Assembly (NCBI GenBank): GCA_036245805.1
Contig: BTRK01000004.1
Coordinates: 33,279,541-33,343,540 of the forward strand
Direction of reading: 5' to 3'
Length of the DNA stretch: 64,000 nt
Source of the DNA: Pristionchus mayeri
Lineage: Eukaryota > Nematoda > Chromadorea > Rhabditida > Neodiplogasteridae
The notes under the pieces are model-generated. The model was not told the DNA's origin and did no database searches. It saw only the letters and a program-made list of their open reading frames with translations. Both the position numbers and the translations under genes were made by a program. Position 1 is the first letter of the stretch; every line of letters begins with the position of its first letter. Shown piece after piece: positions 13,055-26,245 of the stretch.

Positions 13055-14614
13055 GAGCAGCGGATTTCTGAGCTCACTCCGGACTTGGACATTTGAGCAG
13101 CCGATTTTTGAGGCAACCCCAGACATGGAAATTTGAGCAGCCGATTTTTGAGGCAACCCCAGACATGGACATTTGAGCAGCGGATTTCTGAGCTCACTCC
13201 CGACTTGGACATTTGATCAGCCGATTGTTGATGCAACCCCAGACATGGACATTTGAGCAGCCGATTTCTGAGCTCACTCCGGACTTGGACATTTGAGCAG
13301 CCGATTTCTGAGCTCACTCCCGACTTGGACATTTGAGCAGCCGATTTCTGAGCTCACTCCCGACTTGGACATTTGAGCAGCCGATTGTTGATGCTTCCCC
13401 AGACATGGACATTTGAGCAGCCGATTTCTGAGCTCACTCCGGACTTGGACATTTGAGCAGCCGATTTCTGAGCTCACTCCCGACTTGGACATTTGAGCAG
13501 CCGATTTCTGAGCTCACTCCCGACTTGGACATTTGAGCAGCCGATTGTTGATGCTTCCCCAGACATGGACATTTGAGCAGCCGATTTCTGAGCTCACTCC
13601 CGACTTGGACATTTGAGCAGCCGATTTTTGAGGCAACCCCAGACATGGACATTTGAGCAGCGGATTTCTGAGCTCACTCCCGACTTGGACATTTGATCAG
13701 CCGATTGTTGATGCAACCCCAGACATGGACATTTGAGCAGCCGATTTCTGAGCTCACTCCCGACTTGGACATTTGAGCAGCCAATTTTTGAGGCAACCCC
13801 AGACATGGACATTTGAGCAGCCGATTTCTGAGCTCACTCCCGACTTGGACATTTGAGCAGCGGATTTCTTAGCTCACTCCCGACTTGGACATTTGAGCAG
13901 CCGATTTCTGAGCTCACTCCAGACTTGGACATTTGAGCAGCTTATTTTTGAGGCAACCCCAGACTTGGACATTTGAGCAGCCGATTTTTGAGGCAACCCC
14001 AGACTTTGAAATTTGAGCAGCCGATTTTTGAGGCAACCCCAGACATGGACATTTGAGCAGCCGATTTCTGAGCTCACTCCCGACTTGGACATTTGAGCAG
14101 CGGATTTCTGAGCTCACTCCCGACTTGGACATTTGAGCAGCCGATTTCTGAGCTCACTCCGGACTTGGACATTTGAGCAGCTTATTTTTGAGGCAACCCC
14201 AGACATGGAAATTTGAGCAGCCGATTTTTGAGGCAACCCCAGACATGGACATTTGAGCAGCGGATTTCTGAGCTCACTCCCGACTTGGACATTTGATCAG
14301 CCGATTGTTGATGCAACCCCAGACATGGACATTTGAGCAGCCGATTTCTGAGCTCACTCCGGACTTGGACATTTGAGCAGCCGATTTCTGAGCTCACTCC
14401 CGACTTGGACATTTGAGCAGCCGATTTCTGAGCTCACTCCCAACTTGGACATTTGAGCAGCCGATTGTTGATGCTTCCCCAGACATGGACATTTGAGCAG
14501 CCGATTTCTGAGCTCACTCCCGACTTGGACATTTGAGCAGCCGATTTTTGAGGCAACCCCAGACATGGACATTTGAGCAGCCGATTTCTGAGCTCACTCC
14601 CGCCTTGGACACTT

Positions 14615-14653
14615 GAGCAGCCGCTTCTGAGTTCACCCCCGCGTTGGACAATT
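14615..14653 (+). repeat. 39-bp variant unit 7 (ACAATT form)
   Basis: Copy of 13016 in the 1599-bp duplication. The unit upstream reads CACTCCCGCC rather than the usual CACCCCCGCC. Confidence 0.95.
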
Positions 14654-15349
14654 GAGCAGCGGATTTCTGAGCTCACTCCGGACTTGGACATTTGAGCAGC
14701 CGATTTTTGAGGCAACCCCAGACATGGAAATTTGAGCAGCCGATTTTTGAGGCAACCCCAGACATGGACATTTGAGCAGCGGATTTCTGAGCTCACTCCC
14801 GACTTGGACATTTGATCAGCCGATTGTTGATGCAACCCCAGACATGGACATTTGAGCAGCCGATTTCTGAGCTCACTCCGGACTTGGACATTTGAGCAGC
14901 CGATTTCTGAGCTCACTCCCGACTTGGACATTTGAGCAGCCGATTTCTGAGCTCACTCCCGACTTGGACATTTGAGCAGCCGATTGTTGATGCTTCCCCA
15001 GACATGGACATTTGAGCAGCCGATTTCTGAGCTCACTCCGGACTTGGACATTTGAGCAGCCGATTTCTGAGCTCACTCCCGACTTGGACATTTGAGCAGC
15101 CGATTTCTGAGCTCACTCCCGACTTGGACATTTGAGCAGCCGATTGTTGATGCTTCCCCAGACATGGACATTTGAGCAGCCGATTTCTGAGCTCACTCCC
15201 GACTTGGACATTTGAGCAGCCGATTTTTGAGGCAACCCCAGACATGGACATTTGAGCAGCGGATTTCTGAGCTCACTCCCGACTTGGACATTTGATCAGC
15301 CGATTGTTGATGCAACCCCAGACATGGACATTTGAGCAGCCGATTTCTG

Positions 15350-17106
15350 AGCTCACTCCCGACTTGGACATTTGAGCAGCCAATTTTTGAGGCAACCCCA
15401 GACATGGACATTTGAGCAGCCGATTTCTGAGCTCACTCCCGACTTGGACATTTGAGCAGCGGATTTCTTAGCTCACTCCCGACTTGGACATTTGAGCAGC
15501 CGATTTCTGAGCTCACTCCAGACTTGGACATTTGAGCAGCTTATTTTTGAGGCAACCCCAGACTTGGACATTTGAGCAGCCGATTTTTGAGGCAACCCCA
15601 GACTTTGAAATTTGAGCAGCCGATTTTTGAGGCAACCCCAGACATGGACATTTGAGCAGCCGATTTCTGAGCTCACTCCCGACTTGGACATTTGAGCAGC
15701 GGATTTCTGAGCTCACTCCCGACTTGGACATTTGAGCAGCCGATTTCTGAGCTCACTCCGGACTTGGACATTTGAGCAGCTTATTTTTGAGGCAACCCCA
15801 GACATGGAAATTTGAGCAGCCGATTTTTGAGGCAACCCCAGACATGGACATTTGAGCAGCGGATTTCTGAGCTCACTCCCGACTTGGACATTTGATCAGC
15901 CGATTGTTGATGCAACCCCAGACATGGACATTTGAGCAGCCGATTTCTGAGCTCACTCCGGACTTGGACATTTGAGCAGCCGATTTCTGAGCTCACTCCC
16001 GACTTGGACATTTGAGCAGCCGATTTCTGAGCTCACTCCCAACTTGGACATTTGAGCAGCCGATTGTTGATGCTTCCCCAGACATGGACATTTGAGCAGC
16101 CGATTTCTGAGCTCACTCCCGACTTGGACATTTGAGCAGCCGATTTTTGAGGCAACCCCAGACATGGACATTTGAGCAGCGGATTTCTGAGCTCACTCCC
16201 GACTTGGACATTTGATCAGCCGATTGTTGATGCAACCCCAGACATGGACATTTGAGCAGCCGATTTCTGAGCTCACTCCGGACTTGGACATTTGAGCAGC
16301 CGATTTCTGAGCTCACTCCCGACTTGGACATTTGAGCAGCCAATTTTTGAGGCAACCCCAGACATGGACATTTGAGCAGCCGATTTCTGAGCTCACTCCC
16401 GACTTGGACATTTGAGCAGCGGATTTCTTAGCTCACTCCCGACTTGGACATTTGAGCAGCCGATTTCTGAGCTCACTCCAGACTTGGACATTTGAGCAGC
16501 TTATTTTTGAGGCAACCCCAGACTTGGACATTTGAGCAGCCGATTTTTGAGGCAACCCCAGACTTTGAAATTTGAGCAGCCGATTTTTGAGGCAACCCCA
16601 GACATGGACATTTGAGCAGCCGATTTCTGAGCTCACTCCCGACTTGGACATTTGAGCAGCGGATTTCTGAGCTCACTCCCGACTTGGACATTTGAGCAGC
16701 CGATTTCTGAGCTCACTCCGGACTTGGACATTTGAGCAGCTTATTTTTGAGGCAACCCCAGACATGGAAATTTGAGCAGCCGATTTTTGAGGCAACCCCA
16801 GACATGGACATTTGAGCAGCGGATTTCTGAGCTCACTCCCGACTTGGACATTTGATCAGCCGATTGTTGATGCAACCCCAGACATGGACATTTGAGCAGC
16901 CGATTTCTGAGCTCACTCCGGACTTGGACATTTGAGCCGCCGATTTCTGAGCTCACTCCCGACTTGGACATTTGAGCAGCCGATTTCTGAGCTCACTCCC
17001 AACTTGGACATTTGAGCAGCCGATTGTTGATGCTTCCCCAGACATGGACATTTGAGCAGCCGATTTCTGAGCTCACTCCCGACTTGGACATTTGAGCAGC
17101 CGATTT
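15350..17106 (+). repeat. 960-bp (24-unit) duplication
   Basis: Positions 15350-16146 match 16310-17106 at a shift of 960 bp. To the left the shift is 920 bp because one extra unit occurs near 16294. A private change, AGCCGCCGA instead of AGCAGCCGA, appears at about 16937 in the second copy only, so it arose after this duplication. Confidence 0.85.
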
Positions 17107-17173
17107 CTGAGCTCACCCCCGCCTTGGACATTTGAGCAGCCGATTTCTGAGCTCACCCCCGCCTTGGACACTT

Positions 17174-17212
17174 GAGCAGCCGCTTCTGAGTTCACCCCCG
17201 CGTTGGACAATT
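17174..17212 (+). repeat. 39-bp variant unit 8 (ACAATT form)
   Basis: Followed by a unit with GAGCTTACTC, which lacks the SacI site; this linked change marks its copies at 18013 and 22330. Confidence 0.95.
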
Positions 17213-18012
17213 GAGCAGCGGATTTCTGAGCTTACTCCGGACTTGGACATTTGAGCAGCCGATTTTTGAGGCAACCCCAGACATGGAAATTTGAGCAGCC
17301 GATTTTTGAGGCAACCCCAGACATGGACATTTGAGCAGCGGATTTCTGAGCTCACTCCCGACTTGGACATTTGATCAGCCGATTGTTGATGCAACCCCAG
17401 ACATGGACATTTGAGCAGCCGATTTCTGAGCTCACTCCGGACTTGGACATTTGAGCAGCCGATTTCTGAGCTCACTCCCGACTTGGACATTTGAGCAGCG
17501 GATTTCTGAGCTCACTCCCGACTTGGACATTTGAGCAGCCGATTTCTGAGCTCACTCCGGACTTGGACATTTGAGCAGCTTATTTTTGAGGCAACCCCAG
17601 ACATGGAAATTTGAGCAGCCGATTTTTGAGGCAACCCCAGACATGGACATTTGAGCAGCGGATTTCTGAGCTCACTCCCGACTTGGACATTTGATCAGCC
17701 GATTGTTGATGCAACCCCAGACATGGACATTTGAGCAGCCGATTTCTGAGCTCACTCCGGACTTGGACATTTGAGCCGCCGATTTCTGAGCTCACTCCCG
17801 ACTTGGACATTTGAGCAGCCGATTTCTGAGCTCACTCCCAACTTGGACATTTGAGCAGCCGATTGTTGATGCTTCCCCAGACATGGACATTTGAGCAGCC
17901 GATTTCTGAGCTCACTCCCGACTTGGACATTTGAGCAGCCGATTTCTGAGCTCACCCCCGCCTTGGACATTTGAGCAGCCGATTTCTGAGCTCACCCCCG
18001 CCTTGGACACTT

Positions 18013-18051
18013 GAGCAGCCGCTTCTGAGTTCACCCCCGCGTTGGACAATT
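18013..18051 (+). repeat. 39-bp variant unit 9 (ACAATT form)
   Basis: Copy of 17174 at a shift of 839 bp, with the same GAGCTTACTC unit after it. First short unit of the 4317-bp copy 1. Confidence 0.95.
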
Positions 18052-18270
18052 GAGCAGCGGATTTCTGAGCTTACTCCGGACTTGGACATTTGAGCAGCCG
18101 ATTTTTGAGGCAACCCCAGACATGGAAATTTGAGCAGCCGATTTTTGAGGCAACCCCAGACATGGACATTTGAGCAGCGGATTTCTGAGCTCACTCCCGA
18201 CTTGGACATTTGATCAGCCGATTGTTGATGCAACCCCAGACATGGACATTTGAGCAGCCGATTTCTGAGC

Positions 18271-18910
18271 TCACTCCGGACTTGGACATTTGAGCAGCCG
18301 ATTTCTGAGCTCACTCCCGACTTGGACATTTGAGCAGCCGATTTCTGAGCTCACTCCCGACTTGGACATTTGAGCAGCCGATTGTTGATGCTTCCCCAGA
18401 CATGGACATTTGAGCAGCCGATTTCTGAGCTCACTCCCGACTTGGACATTTGAGCAGCCGATTTTTGAGGCAACCCCAGACATGGACATTTGAGCAGCGG
18501 ATTTTTGAGGCAACCCCAGACATGGAAATTTGAGCAGCCGATTTTTGAGGCAACCCCAGACATGGACATTTGAGCAGCCGATTTCTGAGCTCACTCCGGA
18601 CTTGGACATTTGAGCAGCCGATTTCTGAGCTCACTCCCGACTTGGACATTTGAGCAGCCGATTTCTGAGCTCACTCCCGACTTGGACATTTGAGCAGCCG
18701 ATTGTTGATGCTTCCCCAGACATGGACATTTGAGCAGCCGATTTCTGAGCTCACTCCCGACTTGGACATTTGAGCAGCCGATTTTTGAGGCAACCCCAGA
18801 CATGGACATTTGAGCAGCCGATTTTTGAGGCAACCCCAGACATGGAAATTTGAGCAGCCGATTTTTGAGGCAACCCCAGACATGGACATTTGAGCAGCGG
18901 ATTTCTGAGC
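18271..18910 (+). repeat. 320-bp (8-unit) tandem duplication
   Basis: Positions 18271-18590 and 18591-18910 correspond at a 320-bp shift. They differ at least at one unit near 18493 (AGCGGATTTTTG in the first copy, AGCCGATTTTTG in the second). The same pair is carried in the 4317-bp second copy at about 22588-23227. Confidence 0.82.
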
Positions 18911-19131
18911 TCACTCCCGACTTGGACATTTGAGCAGCCGATTTTTGAGGCAACCCCAGACATGGAAATTTGAGCAGCCGATTTCTGAGCTCACTCCGGA
19001 CTTGGACATTTGAGCAGCCGATTTCTGAGCTCACTCCCGACTTGGACATTTGAGCAGCCGATTTCTGAGCTCACCCCCGCCTTGGACATTTGAGCAGCCG
19101 ATTTCTGAGCTCACCCCCGCCTTGGACACTT

Positions 19132-19170
19132 GAGCAGCCGCTTCTGAGTTCACCCCCGCGTTGGACACTT
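19132..19170 (+). repeat. 39-bp variant unit 10 (ACACTT form)
   Basis: Second short unit of the 4317-bp copy 1, paired with 23449. Confidence 0.95.
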
Positions 19171-21090
19171 GAGCAGCGGATTTCTGAGCTCACTCCGGAC
19201 TTGGACATTTGAGCAGCCGATTTTTGAGGCAACCCCAGACATGGAAATTTGAGCAGCCGATTTTTGAGGCAACCCCAGACATGGACATTTGAGCAGCGGA
19301 TTTCTGAGCTCACTCCCGACTTGGACATTTGATCAGCCGATTGTTGATGCAACCCCAGACATGGACATTTGAGCAGCCGATTTCTGAGCTCACTCCGGAC
19401 TTGGACATTTGAGCAGCCGATTTCTGAGCTCACTCCCGACTTGGACATTTGAGCAGCCAATTTTTGAGGCAACCCCAGACATGGACATTTGAGCAGCCGA
19501 TTTCTGAGCTCACTCCCGACTTGGACATTTGAGCAGCGGATTTCTGAGCTCACTCCCGACTTGGACATTTGAGCAGCCGATTTCTGAGCTCACTCCGGAC
19601 TTGGACATTTGAGCAGCTTATTTTTGAGGCAACCCCAGACTTGGACATTTGAGCAGCCGATTTTTGAGGCAACCCCAGACTTTGAAATTTGAGCAGCCGA
19701 TTTTTGAGGCAACCCCAGACATGGACATTTGAGCAGCCGATTTCTGAGCTCACTCCCGACTTGGACATTTGAGCAGCGGATTTCTGAGCTCACTCCCGAC
19801 TTGGACATTTGAGCAGCCGATTTCTGAGCTCACTCCGGACTTGGACATTTGAGCAGCTTATTTTTGAGGCAACCCCAGACTTGGACATTTGAGCAGCCGA
19901 TTTCTGAGCTCACTCCCGACTTGGACATTTGAGCAGCCGATTTCTGAGCTCACCCCCGCCTTGGACATTTGAGCAGCCGATTTCTGAGCTCACTCCGGAC
20001 TTGGACATTTGAGCAGCCGATTTTTGAGCTCACCTCCGCCTTGGACACTTGAGCAGCGGATTTCAGAGCTCACTCCCGACTTGGACATTTGAGCAGCGGA
20101 TTTCTGAGCTCACTCCGGACTTGGACATTTGAGCAGCCGATTTCTGAGCTCACTCCCGACTTGGACATTTGAGCAGCTTATTTTTGAGGCAACCCCAGAC
20201 TTGGACATTTGAGCAGCCGATTTCTGAGCTCACTCCCGACTTGGACATTTGAGCAGCCGATTTCTGAGCTCACCCCCGCCTTGGACATTTGAGCAGCCGA
20301 TTTCTGAGCTCACTCCGGACTTGGACATTTGATCAGCCGATTTTTGAGCTCACCTCCGCCTTGGACACTTGAGCAGCGGATTTCAGAGCTCACTCCCGAC
20401 TTGGACATTTGAGCAGCGGATTTCTGAGCTCACTCCGGACTTGGACATTTGAGCAGCCGATTTCTGAGCTCACTCCCGACTTGGACATTTGAGCAGCCGA
20501 TTTTTGAGGCAACCCCAGACATGGAAATTTGAGCAGCCGATTTTTGAGGCAACCCCAGACATGGACATTTGAGCAGCGGATTTCTGAGCTCACTCCCGAC
20601 TTGGACATTTGATCAGCCGATTGTTGATGCAACCCCAGACATGGACATTTGAGCAGCCGATTTCTGAGCTCACTCCGGACTTGGACATTTGAGCAGCCGA
20701 TTTCTGAGCTCACTCCCGACTTGGACATTTGAGCAGCCGATTTCTGAGCTCACTCCGGACTTGGACATTTGATCAGCCGATTTTTGAGCTCACCTCCGCC
20801 TTGGACACTTGAGCAGCGGATTTCAGAGCTCACTCCCGACTTGGACATTTGAGCAGCGGATTTCTGAGCTCACTCCGGACTTGGACATTTGAGCAGCCGA
20901 TTTCTGAGCTCACTCCCGACTTGGACATTTGAGCAGCCGATTGTTGATGCTTCCCCAGACATGGACATTTGAGCAGCCGATTTCTGAGCTCACTCCCGAC
21001 TTGGACATTTGAGCAGCCGATTTCTGAGCTCACCCCCGCCTTGGACATTTGAGCAGCCGATTTCTGAGCTCACCCCCGCCTTGGACACTT

Positions 21091-21129
21091 GAGCAGCCGC
21101 TTCTGAGTTCACCCCCGCGTTGGACACTT
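21091..21129 (+). repeat. 39-bp variant unit 11 (ACACTT form)
   Basis: Third short unit of the 4317-bp copy 1, paired with 25408. Confidence 0.95.
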
Positions 21130-21628
21130 GAGCAGCGGATTTCTGAGCTCACTCCGGACTTGGACATTTGAGCAGCCGATTTTTGAGGCAACCCCAGACA
21201 TGGAAATTTGAGCAGCCGATTTTTGAGGCAACCCCAGACATGGACATTTGAGCAGCGGATTTCTGAGCTCACTCCCGACTTGGACATTTGATCAGCCGAT
21301 TGTTGATGCAACCCCAGACATGGACATTTGAGCAGCCGATTTCTGAGCTCACTCCGGACTTGGACATTTGAGCAGCCAATTTTTGAGGCAACCCCAGACA
21401 TGGACATTTGAGCAGCCGATTTCTGAGCTCACTCCCGACTTGGACATTTGAGCAGCGGATTTCTGAGCTCACTCCCGACTTGGACATTTGATCAGCCGAT
21501 TGTTGATGCAACCCCAGACATGGACATTTGAGCAGCCGATTTCTGAGCTCACTCCGGACTTGGACATTTGAGCAGCCGATTTCTGAGCTCACTCCCGACT
21601 TGGACATTTGAGCAGCGGATTTCTGAGC

Positions 21629-22068
21629 TCACTCCCGACTTGGACATTTGAGCAGCCGATTTCTGAGCTCACTCCGGACTTGGACATTTGAGCAGCTTAT
21701 TTTTGAGGCAACCCCAGACTTGGACATTTGAGCAGCCGATTTTTGAGGCAACCCCAGACTTTGAAATTTGAGCAGCCGATTTTTGAGGCAACCCCAGACA
21801 TGGACATTTGAGCAGCCGATTTCTGAGCTCACTCCCGACTTGGACATTTGAGCAGCGGATTTCTGAGCTCACTCCCGACTTGGACATTTGAGCAGCCGAT
21901 TTCTGAGCTCACTCCGGACTTGGACATTTGAGCAGCTTATTTTTGAGGCAACCCCAGACTTGGACATTTGAGCAGCCGATTTTTGAGGCAACCCCAGACT
22001 TTGAAATTTGAGCAGCCGATTTTTGAGGCAACCCCAGACATGGACATTTGAGCAGCCGATTTCTGAGC
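21629..22068 (+). repeat. 240-bp (6-unit) duplication
   Basis: A six-unit segment containing an AGCTTA unit and a TTTGAAATTT unit begins near 21629 and again near 21869. The same 240-bp pair occurs near 26745 and 26985, 5116 bp downstream, which equals 4317 plus 799 bp and supports the nested order of events. Confidence 0.85.
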
Positions 22069-22329
22069 TCACTCCCGACTTGGACATTTGAGCCGCCGAT
22101 TTCTGAGCTCACTCCCGACTTGGACATTTGAGCAGCCGATTTCTGAGCTCACTCCCAACTTGGACATTTGAGCAGCCGATTGTTGATGCTTCCCCAGACA
22201 TGGACATTTGAGCAGCCGATTTCTGAGCTCACTCCCGACTTGGACATTTGAGCAGCCGATTTCTGAGCTCACCCCCGCCTTGGACATTTGAGCAGCCGAT
22301 TTCTGAGCTCACCCCCGCCTTGGACACTT

Positions 22330-22368
22330 GAGCAGCCGCTTCTGAGTTCACCCCCGCGTTGGACAATT
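22330..22368 (+). repeat. 39-bp variant unit 12 (ACAATT form)
   Basis: Copy of 18013 at a shift of 4317 bp. The following unit keeps GAGCTTACTC. Confidence 0.95.
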
Positions 22369-23448
22369 GAGCAGCGGATTTCTGAGCTTACTCCGGACTT
22401 GGACATTTGAGCAGCCGATTTTTGAGGCAACCCCAGACATGGAAATTTGAGCAGCCGATTTTTGAGGCAACCCCAGACATGGACATTTGAGCAGCGGATT
22501 TCTGAGCTCACTCCCGACTTGGACATTTGATCAGCCGATTGTTGATGCAACCCCAGACATGGACATTTGAGCAGCCGATTTCTGAGCTCACTCCGGACTT
22601 GGACATTTGAGCAGCCGATTTCTGAGCTCACTCCCGACTTGGACATTTGAGCAGCCGATTTCTGAGCTCACTCCCGACTTGGACATTTGAGCAGCCGATT
22701 GTTGATGCTTCCCCAGACATGGACATTTGAGCAGCCGATTTCTGAGCTCACTCCCGACTTGGACATTTGAGCAGCCGATTTTTGAGGCAACCCCAGACAT
22801 GGACATTTGAGCAGCGGATTTTTGAGGCAACCCCAGACATGGAAATTTGAGCAGCCGATTTTTGAGGCAACCCCAGACATGGACATTTGAGCAGCCGATT
22901 TCTGAGCTCACTCCGGACTTGGACATTTGAGCAGCCGATTTCTGAGCTCACTCCCGACTTGGACATTTGAGCAGCCGATTTCTGAGCTCACTCCCGACTT
23001 GGACATTTGAGCAGCCGATTGTTGATGCTTCCCCAGACATGGACATTTGAGCAGCCGATTTCTGAGCTCACTCCCGACTTGGACATTTGAGCAGCCGATT
23101 TTTGAGGCAACCCCAGACATGGACATTTGAGCAGCCGATTTTTGAGGCAACCCTAGACATGGAAATTTGAGCAGCCGATTTTTGAGGCAACCCCAGACAT
23201 GGACATTTGAGCAGCGGATTTCTGAGCTCACTCCCGACTTGGACATTTGAGCAGCCGATTTTTGAGGCAACCCCAGACATGGAAATTTGAGCAGCCGATT
23301 TCTGAGCTCACTCCGGACTTGGACATTTGAGCAGCCGATTTCTGAGCTCACTCCCGACTTGGACATTTGAGCAGCCGATTTCTGAGCTCACCCCCGCCTT
23401 GGACATTTGAGCAGCCGATTTCTGAGCTCACCCCCGCCTTGGACACTT

Positions 23449-23487
23449 GAGCAGCCGCTTCTGAGTTCACCCCCGCGTTGGACACTT
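23449..23487 (+). repeat. 39-bp variant unit 13 (ACACTT form)
   Basis: Copy of 19132 at a shift of 4317 bp. Confidence 0.95.
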
Positions 23488-25407
23488 GAGCAGCGGATTT
23501 CTGAGCTCACTCCGGACTTGGACATTTGAGCAGCCGATTTTTGAGGCAACCCCAGACATGGAAATTTGAGCAGCCGATTTTTGAGGCAACCCCAGACATG
23601 GACATTTGAGCAGCGGATTTCTGAGCTCACTCCCGACTTGGACATTTGATCAGCCGATTGTTGATGCAACCCCAGACATGGACATTTGAGCAGCCGATTT
23701 CTGAGCTCACTCCGGACTTGGACATTTGAGCAGCCGATTTCTGAGCTCACTCCCGACTTGGACATTTGAGCAGCCAATTTTTGAGGCAACCCCAGACATG
23801 GACATTTGAGCAGCCGATTTCTGAGCTCACTCCCGACTTGGACATTTGAGCAGCGGATTTCTGAGCTCACTCCCGACTTGGACATTTGAGCAGCCGATTT
23901 CTGAGCTCACTCCGGACTTGGACATTTGAGCAGCTTATTTTTGAGGCAACCCCAGACTTGGACATTTGAGCAGCCGATTTTTGAGGCAACCCCAGACTTT
24001 GAAATTTGAGCAGCCGATTTTTGAGGCAACCCCAGACATGGACATTTGAGCAGCCGATTTCTGAGCTCACTCCCGACTTGGACATTTGAGCAGCGGATTT
24101 CTGAGCTCACTCCCGACTTGGACATTTGAGCAGCCGATTTCTGAGCTCACTCCGGACTTGGACATTTGAGCAGCTTATTTTTGAGGCAACCCCAGACTTG
24201 GACATTTGAGCAGCCGATTTCTGAGCTCACTCCCGACTTGGACATTTGAGCAGCCGATTTCTGAGCTCACCCCCGCCTTGGACATTTGAGCAGCCGATTT
24301 CTGAGCTCACTCCGGACTTGGACATTTGAGCAGCCGATTTTTGAGCTCACCTCCGCCTTGGACACTTGAGCAGCGGATTTCAGAGCTCACTCCCGACTTG
24401 GACATTTGAGCAGCGGATTTCTGAGCTCACTCCGGACTTGGACATTTGAGCAGCCGATTTCTGAGCTCACTCCCGACTTGGACATTTGAGCAGCTTATTT
24501 TTGAGGCAACCCCAGACTTGGACATTTGAGCAGCCGATTTCTGAGCTCACTCCCGACTTGGACATTTGAGCAGCCGATTTCTGAGCTCACCCCCGCCTTG
24601 GACATTTGAGCAGCCGATTTCTGAGCTCACTCCGGACTTGGACATTTGATCAGCCGATTTTTGAGCTCACCTCCGCCTTGGACACTTGAGCAGCGGATTT
24701 CAGAGCTCACTCCCGACTTGGACATTTGAGCAGCGGATTTCTGAGCTCACTCCGGACTTGGACATTTGAGCAGCCGATTTCTGAGCTCACTCCCGACTTG
24801 GACATTTGAGCAGCCGATTTTTGAGGCAACCCCAGACATGGAAATTTGAGCAGCCGATTTTTGAGGCAACCCCAGACATGGACATTTGAGCAGCGGATTT
24901 CTGAGCTCACTCCCGACTTGGACATTTGATCAGCCGATTGTTGATGCAACCCCAGACATGGACATTTGAGCAGCCGATTTCTGAGCTCACTCCGGACTTG
25001 GACATTTGAGCAGCCGATTTCTGAGCTCACTCCCGACTTGGACATTTGAGCAGCCGATTTCTGAGCTCACTCCGGACTTGGACATTTGATCAGCCGATTT
25101 TTGAGCTCACCTCCGCCTTGGACACTTGAGCAGCGGATTTCAGAGCTCACTCCCGACTTGGACATTTGAGCAGCGGATTTCTGAGCTCACTCCGGACTTG
25201 GACATTTGAGCAGCCGATTTCTGAGCTCACTCCCGACTTGGACATTTGAGCAGCCGATTGTTGATGCTTCCCCAGACATGGACATTTGAGCAGCCGATTT
25301 CTGAGCTCACTCCCGACTTGGACATTTGAGCAGCCGATTTCTGAGCTCACCCCCGCCTTGGACATTTGAGCAGCCGATTTCTGAGCTCACCCCCGCCTTG
25401 GACACTT

Positions 25408-25446
25408 GAGCAGCCGCTTCTGAGTTCACCCCCGCGTTGGACACTT
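25408..25446 (+). repeat. 39-bp variant unit 14 (ACACTT form)
   Basis: Copy of 21091 at a shift of 4317 bp, and template-side partner of 26207 at 799 bp. Confidence 0.95.
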
Positions 25447-26206
25447 GAGCAGCGGATTTCTGAGCTCACTCCGGACTTGGACATTTGAGCAGCCGATTTT
25501 TGAGGCAACCCCAGACATGGAAATTTGAGCAGCCGATTTTTGAGGCAACCCCAGACATGGACATTTGAGCAGCGGATTTCTGAGCTCACTCCCGACTTGG
25601 ACATTTGATCAGCCGATTGTTGATGCAACCCCAGACATGGACATTTGAGCAGCCGATTTCTGAGCTCACTCCGGACTTGGACATTTGAGCAGCCAATTTT
25701 TGAGGCAACCCCAGACATGGACATTTGAGCAGCCGATTTCTGAGCTCACTCCCGACTTGGACATTTGAGCAGCGGATTTCTGAGCTCACTCCCGACTTGG
25801 ACATTTGATCAGCCGATTGTTGATGCAACCCCAGACATGGACATTTGAGCAGCCGATTTCTGAGCTCACTCCGGACTTGGACATTTGAGCAGCCGATTTC
25901 TGAGCTCACTCCCGACTTGGACATTTGAGCAGCGGATTTCTGAGCTCACTCCCGACTTGGACATTTGAGCAGCGGATTTCTGAGCTCACTCCGGACTTGG
26001 ACATTTGAGCAGCCGATTTCTGAGCTCACTCCCGACTTGGACATTTGAGCAGCCGATTGTTGATGCTTCCCCAGACATGGACATTTGAGCAGCCGATTTC
26101 TGAGCTCACTCCCGACTTGGACATTTGAGCAGCCGATTTCTGAGCTCACCCCCGCCTTGGACATTTGAGCAGCCGATTTCTGAGCTCACCCCCGCCTTGG
26201 ACACTT

Positions 26207-26245
26207 GAGCAGCCGCTTCTGAGTTCACCCCCGCGTTGGACACTT
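26207..26245 (+). repeat. 39-bp variant unit 15 (ACACTT form)
   Basis: Extra copy made by the 799-bp duplication; it has no counterpart in 4317-bp copy 1. Confidence 0.95.

Larger units (their letters stand above)
10540..13218 (+). repeat. 1678-bp repeat with nested 519-bp repeat
   Basis: About 1 kb from 10540 to 11540 recurs from 12218 to 13218 at a shift of 1678 bp (42 units, two of them 39 bp). Inside each copy a 519-bp step (13 units, one of 39 bp) links 10758 to 11277 and 12436 to 12955. The 39-bp units at 10819, 11338, 12497 and 13016 fit both shifts. Confidence 0.87.
12976..16180 (+). repeat. 1599-bp (40-unit) tandem duplication
   Basis: Positions 12976-14581 match 14575-16180 at a shift of 1599 bp (39 units of 40 bp plus one of 39 bp), so the copies abut. 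The 39-bp unit at 13016 pairs with 14615. One difference is visible at the left end: CACCCCCGCC in the unit at 12976 against CACTCCCGCC in the unit at 14575. The rare CACTCCCAAC unit near 14435 is present again near 16034. Confidence 0.9.
16615..18337 (+). repeat. 839-bp (21-unit) tandem duplication
   Basis: Positions 16615-17498 match 17454-18337 at a shift of 839 bp, including the 39-bp unit (17174 and 18013), the AGCCGCCGA unit (16937 and 17776) and the GAGCTTACTC change (about 17232 and 18071). Because private variants are shared, this duplication is younger than those variants. Confidence 0.9.
17760..25973 (+). repeat. 4317-bp (108-unit) tandem duplication
   Basis: The first copy is about 17760-22076; the second starts about 22077 and matches to about 25973. 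The shift is 4317 bp, that is 108 units of which three are 39 bp. All three short units pair exactly: 18013 with 22330, 19132 with 23449, 21091 with 25408. The only difference I noticed is at 23154, where CCCTAGAC faces CCCCAGAC (18837). Near the right end the second copy is interrupted by its own later 799-bp duplication. Confidence 0.93.
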
